From contig JAWPML010000001.1 of the NCBI GenBank assembly GCA_033344915.1, positions 3,177,736 through 3,241,735 on the forward strand: a stretch of 64,000 nt of DNA, written 5' to 3'. A program made the position numbers and the translations under genes. The notes below the pieces were generated by a model that saw only the letters and a program-made list of their open reading frames with translations, was not told where the DNA came from and did not search any database. Positions 59,138-64,000 of the stretch are shown piece after piece (within the stretch, counting starts at the first letter, position 1; every line of letters begins with the position of its first letter). This stretch comes from Acidimicrobiales bacterium (lineage in GTDB: Bacteria > Actinomycetota > Acidimicrobiia > Acidimicrobiales > Aldehydirespiratoraceae).

Positions 59138-60789
59138 CAGGCGTCCTCCCCTTCGTCGTCGAGCAAGGGCGATTCGGACGTCACCAACGCGGGGGGTTCG
59201 GCGAAGGCGCCGTCCACCGTTGCCCACTCGAGGGTGTGGCCACCCCACGGGTCGTCGGTCGCGGTCGCGCCGGTGCGCACGGCCTTCGCGATCGCGGCCA
59301 CCACGCCGAGGGCGCCGAGGCCGATCAGGACCGCGCCGATGAGCGAGACGATGGCGAGCGTGTCCGCGATGTCCTCCGTGGGCACCGCGAGCGGATGGTT
59401 CACCGTGTCGAAGAAGCCGCTGACGACCTGGGCGCCGCCCAACAGCACCGCACCGCCGATGAGATCGAGGAGGGCGAGACGTCCGAGCATGGGCGGGAGT
59501 TCGTGTCCGCCGATCTTGGCGGCCCAGAACCAGAAACCGCCAACGGCGGCGACGATGGCCGCGAGCAGCACGAGCGACGCGACGCCGGAGACGGCGAGGG
59601 TGCCGATGCCCTCGACCTGGTCCGTGGAACCGCCGAGCTCGAGCGGCTCGATGACACGAAGCGCTCCCGCGACCACACCGAGCAGGAGCAGGATGCCGCC
59701 GCCGAGCGCACCCACGAGATGGGCCGCCGGCAGGCCGACGATGGCGTCGCCGCCGCGTCGCAGCGTGTCACCTGCCCCACCCATGGCCCCGAGGACCGGC
59801 AGGAGGGCGGCGAGACCGAAGGCGATGAAGAGGAACTTCTCGTCGTGGGGAATCGCTCCGTCGTTCTGGAAGTAGGGCTGGCTCCAGGCGCCGAACGCGA
59901 GCAGGCCGAAGAGCCCGATCAGACCGGCCGACAGGCCGTGGCGGGCGGCGCGGACGCCGGCCGTCACCGGGACGATCGAACCCAGGATGCCGAGCACCGG
60001 AATGGCGAAGGCGTAGACCTGCGGCTGTTCGACGACCCAGGCGATCTGCCCGTAGATCGCGAGGCTGCCGCTGGCGTCGCCGCCGAAGGTGCCCGGACCG
60101 TTGTGGAGATCGACGTAGGCGATGAGGAGGTTGGCCAACAGGACCGGCAGCGTGAGGAGCCACACCGAACAGGTGACGAGGATCGACCAGGCGAAGAGCG
60201 GTGTCCGCAGCAGGGTCATGCCCTTGACCCGCAGCGAGATCACCGTGGTGGCGAGGCAGAGGGAGGCGAGCAGCAGCGAGACGATCACGAAGCCGAGCCC
60301 CACGAGGGTGAGGGCGATCGCGTCGCGCTCGGCATTGGTGACCCGGTCCACGGCGCCGAAGCCGCCGCCGGCGAGCACCGCGACCACCGTGATGCCGGCG
60401 CCGAGCATGAAGCCCCAGACCGCGGCGAGCGCGGCACGGGGGAACGCGATGTTGGTCGAGCCGACCTGCATCGGGACCACGACCGTCGCGAGGCCCACGA
60501 GCAGCGGCGCGGCGACGAGGAGGGCGAGACCGATGCGGTACAGCGCCCACATCTGGAAGTAGGCGTTGTCGCCACCGAACAGATCCGTGCTCTCGGCGTC
60601 GGTCCCCTCGATGCCGAGCAGGACGCCGAGCACCACGGCGCCGATCAGCAGGAGCAGCCCGGAGCGCAGCCAGTACCGGCCGATGCGCTTGTGATCCGTG
60701 GTGGTGAGCGCGTCATAGAGCCCAGCCACCGCAGGAGAGGCGACCGCCGGTGCTGTGTCGGTCGCCGGCGGTGAGTCGGTCATCGTCAT
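59137..60789 (-). CDS. Degenerate haem-copper oxidase subunit-I paralogue
   Basis: The 550-residue membrane protein keeps subunit-I landmarks in order: LTTTDHKRIGRYW, VVVPMQVGSTNIAFPR, RVKGMTLLRTPLFAW, EQPQVYAFAIPVLG, FGAWSQPYF and a C-terminal DPWGGHTLEW like ctaD. The ligands are changed: H92 is Y84, HPEVY is QPQVY, HH is QP, and only one His (H357) remains near helix X. It cannot be a normal oxidase and may be a structural or electron-transfer-free subunit. GGAGGA is 11 nt before the ATG. Confidence 0.85.
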   Translation of the reverse strand: MTMTDSPPATDTAPAVASPAVAGLYDALTTTDHKRIGRYWLRSGLLLLIGAVVLGVLLGIEGTDAESTDLFGGDNAYFQMWALYRIGLALLVAAPLLVGLATVVVPMQVGSTNIAFPRAALAAVWGFMLGAGITVVAVLAGGGFGAVDRVTNAERDAIALTLVGLGFVIVSLLLASLCLATTVISLRVKGMTLLRTPLFAWSILVTCSVWLLTLPVLLANLLIAYVDLHNGPGTFGGDASGSLAIYGQIAWVVEQPQVYAFAIPVLGILGSIVPVTAGVRAARHGLSAGLIGLFGLLAFGAWSQPYFQNDGAIPHDEKFLFIAFGLAALLPVLGAMGGAGDTLRRGGDAIVGLPAAHLVGALGGGILLLLGVVAGALRVIEPLELGGSTDQVEGIGTLAVSGVASLVLLAAIVAAVGGFWFWAAKIGGHELPPMLGRLALLDLIGGAVLLGGAQVVSGFFDTVNHPLAVPTEDIADTLAIVSLIGAVLIGLGALGVVAAIAKAVRTGATATDDPWGGHTLEWATVDGAFAEPPALVTSESPLLDDEGEDA

Positions 60790-60907
60790 TGTGGCAGGTG
60801 TCCTCCGACAGTTTCCAGGGATGCCGCGGCGCGGCAACACCCGGAGGTGCAGTACCGAGAGCGCAGCCTACAGGGCCGCGTGTGCTCGGATGGAAACCGG
60901 GCGGCCC

Positions 60908-60942
60908 ACGATTTTCGGGGAATTTCCGGCCCGGAAAATCGT
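60908..60942 (-). terminator. Hairpin just after the ctaB stop
   Basis: ACGATTTTC (60908-60916) and GAAAATCGT (60934-60942) form a 9-bp stem, extended by three more pairs after one mismatch. It begins at the stop codon of ctaB in the leftward direction and lies in the 152-bp gap before the degenerate oxidase gene. There is no U tract; it is a likely terminator or processing hairpin. Confidence 0.55.
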
Positions 60943-61838
60943 CAGAAGCCGTTGCGGACGATCTCGTCGGCCGCCATCGCGCCGAACAGCAGCGTCACAT
61001 AGGTGATCGACCAACCGAAGAGGCGCATGGCCAGCGCCGGTTCGGGCCGACGGAAGACCTGGATGGCGAGGCCGAGGAAGACGCCACCGAGGACCACCGC
61101 GGCGACGTAGTACGTGATGCCCATGTCGGCCACCGGACCGAACAGGAGGGTGAGCGCCCACAGCAGCACCGTGTACCAGACGATCCGCGAGGCCGTGGTG
61201 CGCAGCGAAGCGACCGCCGGGAGCATCGGCACGTCAGCCGCCTGGTAGTCGTCCTTGTAGCGGATGGCCAGCGCCCAGAAATGCGGCGGCGTCCAGTAGA
61301 AGATGATGGCGAAGAGCACGACGGGCGGCCAGTCGAGCTCGTTGGTGACCGAGGACCAGCCGACCAGCACCGGTACGGCGCCCGCCGCACCGCCGATCAC
61401 GATGTTGCGGGTGGAGGTGCGCTTCAGCCACATCGTGTAGACGAAGACGTAGAAGAGCGTCGCCGACACCGCGAGCACCGCCGACAGCAGGTTCACGAAT
61501 CCCCACAGCCAGGCGAACGCGGCGATCTCGATCGCGAAGGCGAACACGAGCGCCTCGTTCGGCGTGACCTCGCCGGTCACGAGCGGGCGACCCTTGGTGC
61601 GCTCCATCACCCGATCGATGTCGCGGTCGATGTACATGTTGAACGCGTTGGCCCCACCCGCCGCCAGGGTCCCGCCGACCACGGTCGCGACCATCAGCCA
61701 GATCGAGGGGAGGCCACCCTCGGCGACCACCATCGTGGGAACCGTGGTGATGAGGAGGAGCTCGATGATCCGCGGCTTCGTCAACGCCACGAAGGCGAGG
61801 ATGCGCGGGCGCGTGCGAGCGGGGGCGGTGGCGGTCAC
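60942..61838 (-). CDS. ctaB: Protohaem IX farnesyltransferase (haem O synthase)
   Basis: The 298-residue UbiA-type membrane prenyltransferase has LTKPRIIELLLITTVPTMV, NAFNMYIDRDIDRVMERTKGRPLV (NxxxDxxxD with substrate Asp) and FYWTPPHFWALAIRYKDDY. It adds the farnesyl chain for haem A. The GTG start is 8 nt after TAGCCT (61847-61852, minus strand). It diverges from ctaA. Confidence 0.96.
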   Translation of the reverse strand: MTATAPARTRPRILAFVALTKPRIIELLLITTVPTMVVAEGGLPSIWLMVATVVGGTLAAGGANAFNMYIDRDIDRVMERTKGRPLVTGEVTPNEALVFAFAIEIAAFAWLWGFVNLLSAVLAVSATLFYVFVYTMWLKRTSTRNIVIGGAAGAVPVLVGWSSVTNELDWPPVVLFAIIFYWTPPHFWALAIRYKDDYQAADVPMLPAVASLRTTASRIVWYTVLLWALTLLFGPVADMGITYYVAAVVLGGVFLGLAIQVFRRPEPALAMRLFGWSITYVTLLFGAMAADEIVRNGF

Positions 61839-61846
61839 GAGTCAAC

Positions 61847-61891
61847 AGGCTACGGCCGACGGGCCAGGACCGCCCACTGGGGCCGTAGCCT
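61847..61891. promoter_or_regulatory. Divergent leaderless promoters of ctaB and ctaA
   Basis: AGGCTA (61847-61852, TAGCCT for ctaB) and TAGCCT (61886-61891, for ctaA) are the same hexamer on opposite strands, 8 and 7 nt before their GTG starts. The 60-bp gap therefore holds two divergent promoters for the haem A pathway with almost no room for untranslated leaders. Confidence 0.65.
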
Positions 61892-61898
61892 TTCCCTT

Positions 61899-62759
61899 GT
61901 GAGCCCGGCCCGCTATCTCGAACTCACACGCGTGGCGCTCTGGTCCCTGGTGATCATCGTCTACACCGGAGCCGCGGTGCGTCTCACCGGATCGGGCCTC
62001 GGCTGTCACGACTGGCCGAACTGCAACGAGGAAGAACTCGTCCCCGCCGCGAGCTATCACGGCTGGATCGAGTTCGGGAACCGCATGTTCACCGGGGTCG
62101 TGGCGCTCGCGGTGGTGGCTGCGGTGCTGGGGTCGCACCGCCGATCCCCCCACCGAACCGACCTCGTCCGGCTGTCGTGGGGTCTCGTCGCCGGCGTGAT
62201 CGCGCAGATCCTGCTCGGTGCGCTGCTCGTGCGAACGGACCTCGACCCCCGGTTCACGATGGGACACTTCCTTCTCTCGATGGTGCTGCTGTGGAACGCC
62301 GCCGTACTCCATCACCGGGCGGGCCTCGACGACGCGCCCACGCGACAGCGCGCCGGGTCGGCTATCCGCCGGCTCACGCAGGTGGTGTTCTGGGCGGGAG
62401 GCGTCGTGCTCGTTCTCGGCACGGTCGTGACCGGGTCCGGACCGCACTCGGGCAGCGAGGACGAGTCGGTCGCGAACCGGTTGCCCTTCGACCTGCGCGA
62501 GGTCACCCGGATCCATTCGATCTCGGCGCTGGTCCTGATCGCCGCCGTCGGAGGCGTGCTCTGGGTCGCCCACACTCGCGGGATGCTCCAGGTCCGGCGC
62601 GCCGCGCAGACGGTCGTCTCCCTGCTCGGCGCCCAGATCGCGCTCGGCTACTGGCAGTACTCTGCCGGCGTGCCCGAGGCGCTGGTCTTCGTCCACATCA
62701 TCGTGGCGACGATCGCGTGGATCTCGATCGTCCGCCTCGACCTCGAGGCGGCCCGGTGA
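61899..62759 (+). CDS. ctaA: Haem A synthase
   Basis: The 286-residue protein oxidises haem O to haem A. It has eight membrane helices: YTGAAVRLTGSGLGCHDWPNC (the early cysteine pair), FGNRMFTGVVALAVV, FTMGHFLLSMVLLW, IHSISALVLIAAVGG and FVHIIVATIAW with the four haem-binding His. GTG 61899 is 7 nt after TAGCCT (61886-61891). Its stop overlaps the clpS start. Confidence 0.93.
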   Translation: MSPARYLELTRVALWSLVIIVYTGAAVRLTGSGLGCHDWPNCNEEELVPAASYHGWIEFGNRMFTGVVALAVVAAVLGSHRRSPHRTDLVRLSWGLVAGVIAQILLGALLVRTDLDPRFTMGHFLLSMVLLWNAAVLHHRAGLDDAPTRQRAGSAIRRLTQVVFWAGGVVLVLGTVVTGSGPHSGSEDESVANRLPFDLREVTRIHSISALVLIAAVGGVLWVAHTRGMLQVRRAAQTVVSLLGAQIALGYWQYSAGVPEALVFVHIIVATIAWISIVRLDLEAAR

Positions 62760-63043
62760 CCGCGCCGCTCACCACCCTCGACCCGGAGGTCGAGGACGTC
62801 GTCGATCTCGACAAGCCGTGGAAGGTGCTGGTCTGGGACGATCCGATCAACCTGATGTCGTATGTGGCGTTCGTGTTCCGCAAGCTCTTCGGCTTCTCGG
62901 AGGAGAAGGCGCATCGGTTGATGATGCAGGTCCACACCGAGGGCAAGGCGGTGGTGTCGTCGGGGCCGCAGGAGAAGGCGGAGATGGACGTGTTCCGACT
63001 TCACGAGCACGGGCTCTGGGCGACCATGGAGAAGGACTCGTGA
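62756..63043 (+). CDS. clpS: ATP-dependent Clp protease adaptor ClpS
   Basis: The 95-residue adaptor delivers N-degron substrates to ClpA/ClpC. WKVLVWDDPINLMSYVAFVFRKLFG (the DDP..M pocket) and HTEGKAVVSSG, then HEHGLWATMEKD, are diagnostic. GTG 62756 overlaps the ctaA stop. It is coupled by 4 nt (GTGA) to DUF2017. Confidence 0.95.
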   Translation: MTAPLTTLDPEVEDVVDLDKPWKVLVWDDPINLMSYVAFVFRKLFGFSEEKAHRLMMQVHTEGKAVVSSGPQEKAEMDVFRLHEHGLWATMEKDS

Positions 63044-63498
63044 GTCGGACGGAGCCGTACTTCGTGGCGGACGTCGGTGGGGTGCGGGTGTCGCTCGAGG
63101 GCTACGAGCAGGAGTTGCTCGCCAACCTCATCACCGATCTTCGTCATCTGCTGATGGCCGAGGAGCACGAGTTCCTGCGCCGTCTGAAGCCGCCGGCCCA
63201 TCCGGGCGACGACGAGGCAGAGGAGGCGTACCGGGGCATGGTCGACGACGAACTGCTCCGCGGGCGGCTCGAGGGACTCGACATCCTCGAAGAGACCATG
63301 GACGGCGGCATTCTCGACGACGACCGGGTCGCGGCGTGGATGCAGGCCCTCACGAACCTGCGTCTCATCCTGGGCGAACGGCTCGAAGCGGGTGGCGCCG
63401 ACCTCGCCGCGCACGATCTTCCGGATGACCCCGCGGCCACGATCTTCGAGTGGGTGGGCGAGTTGCTCGAGTGGCTCGTGCGGGCCGCGTCCGCCTGA
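63040..63498 (+). CDS. DUF2017 family protein
   Basis: The 152-residue, mostly helical, acidic protein follows clpS, as in many actinobacteria. DLRHLLMAEEHEFLRRLKPPA and DDELLRGRLEGLDILEETMD match DUF2017. Its role is unknown, but the constant clpS link suggests protein-degradation control. GTG 63040 overlaps the clpS stop. Confidence 0.85.
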   Translation: MSRTEPYFVADVGGVRVSLEGYEQELLANLITDLRHLLMAEEHEFLRRLKPPAHPGDDEAEEAYRGMVDDELLRGRLEGLDILEETMDGGILDDDRVAAWMQALTNLRLILGERLEAGGADLAAHDLPDDPAATIFEWVGELLEWLVRAASA

Positions 63499-63544
63499 TC
63501 CCGACACCTCTCACCCTGTGCGGTCTTGACACCCCGTTCCGTGG

Positions 63545-63565
63545 TGATCCACAGTTTGTGGACAA
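63545..63565. promoter_or_regulatory. Two DnaA-box-like sites
   Basis: TGATCCACA (63545-63553, plus strand; one mismatch to TTATCCACA) and TTGTCCACA (63557-63565, minus strand; identical to the actinobacterial consensus) lie back to back with 3 bp between. They are in the 106-bp gap before the last gene, too few for an origin. They may be a DnaA-titrating or promoter site, or chance. Confidence 0.35.
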
Positions 63566-63604
63566 GTCTGGCCACCGCGGCCGCTTCGTTGGGGGAGTAC
63601 AACC

Positions 63605-64000
63605 ATGGACAGGAATCGACGGCACCGCCGTCTTCGAGTCACGTCGCTCGTGATGGCTGTCGCAGCCGGTGTCGGTCTGCTCTTTGCGGGCCCGGCCCTC
63701 GCGGCACCGACCGCGAGCGCCACCGGAACGACGGATGTGGTCACCGGATCGGTCATCTCGGTCAGCGTCGACGGCTCGGGCGGATACGACGGGGCGGCGA
63801 TTCTCGCCGTCTCCGCGTGTGGCAACTCGAGCGACGGCGCCACCGTGTTGCCGGCCGCTCCCGGGAGCACCGGATGCTGGGGCGCCTCTGAGCTCGCCCA
63901 GATCCAGTTCCAAGCCGCACCGGTCGACGGCACCAACTACAGCTTCGACTACGTCTGGCAGAACGACGGGATCGGCGAGGACGATCTCACCTGCATCTAC
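63605..64000 (+). CDS. Secreted protein, N-terminal part (runs off the right edge)
   Basis: At least 132 residues are visible. A signal peptide (LVMAVAAGVGLLFAGPALAA) is followed by a beta-rich domain with SVSVDGSGGYDGAAILAVSACG and GCWGASELA, suggesting an immunoglobulin-like or neocarzinostatin-like fold with a disulfide. GGGGGAG is about 8 nt before the ATG. The rest lies outside the window. Confidence 0.72.
   Translation, partial: MDRNRRHRRLRVTSLVMAVAAGVGLLFAGPALAAPTASATGTTDVVTGSVISVSVDGSGGYDGAAILAVSACGNSSDGATVLPAAPGSTGCWGASELAQIQFQAAPVDGTNYSFDYVWQNDGIGEDDLTCIY

Noticed and set aside
59137..60789. Pseudogene call for the ligand-free subunit I
   Set aside because: The frame is intact over 550 residues, with a ribosome site, tight overlaps to the next gene and a preserved C-terminal motif; decay would have left stops or frameshifts.
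63499..63604. Replication origin near the DnaA-like boxes
   Set aside because: Only two boxes, no AT-rich unwinding region, and no dnaA, dnaN or gyr genes nearby.

Overview
This window is high-GC actinobacterial DNA. The gene set (mycothiol ligase MshC, a WhiB-family regulator, DUF3152, DUF4031, DUF2017 after clpS, an F420-type LLM oxidoreductase, a caa3-type oxidase operon with split subunits) and many Thr-rich secreted proteins suggest a member of the class Acidimicrobiia. That placement rests on gene content and style only. The window is almost entirely coding. It has one tRNA, no insertion sequence, no CRISPR array and no gene-free stretch above 300 bases; the longest non-coding gaps are 45263-45540, 35942-36144 and 28624-28820.

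Layout. 1-6.4 kb: a partial SDR gene, tRNA-Arg(CCT), a DUF2254 membrane protein overlapping an oxidoreductase, then a LuxR-type two-component pair whose kinase carries a PspC domain, facing a PspC/LiaF-like three-gene operon. 6.4-13.2 kb: mshC and cysS in tandem, a membrane-anchored propeller protein, a serine hydrolase and an HD-GYP protein with an apparent extracellular Thr stalk. 13.2-24.3 kb: a PQQ-type propeller, DUF983, HAD, DUF3291 and metallopeptidase-like genes, an MFS pump, 3-hydroxyacyl-CoA dehydrogenase, cyclophilin, a CAP protein, an MBL hydrolase, a GAF-GGDEF protein and an SSI-like lipoprotein. 24.4-35.1 kb: thiolase, SDR, thioesterase and other lipid-type enzymes, msrA, a GH3 beta-glucosidase and a D-aminoacylase-type amidohydrolase. 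35.1-44.4 kb: small enzymes, a beta-lactamase-fold protein/SDR pair, aspartokinase, dut, orn and two further hydrolases. 44.4-50.6 kb: a WhiB7-like gene with an upstream ORF and attenuator, a TlpA/CcdA thiol-redox pair, pdxH, and paired crcB fluoride-channel genes. 50.6-61.8 kb: serS and a large respiratory cluster read leftward. The cluster runs from a degenerate subunit-I paralogue through a III-like and a IV-like subunit, then ctaC, ctaD, ctaE, a small subunit IV and ctaG, with ctaB upstream. 61.9-64 kb: ctaA, clpS, DUF2017 and a partial secreted protein.

Two themes stand out. First, a TAnnnT box lies 6-8 nt before the start codon of about 29 genes, the signature of leaderless transcription; this fixes many GTG starts and reveals small genes. 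Second, the oxidase operon opens with a subunit-I-like protein that keeps the fold landmarks of CtaD but has lost nearly all heme and copper ligands. It is followed by its own III-like and IV-like partners and is the best candidate here for an undescribed system. The WhiB7-like leader (short uORF, intrinsic terminator, competing complementary segments) is the clearest regulatory device.
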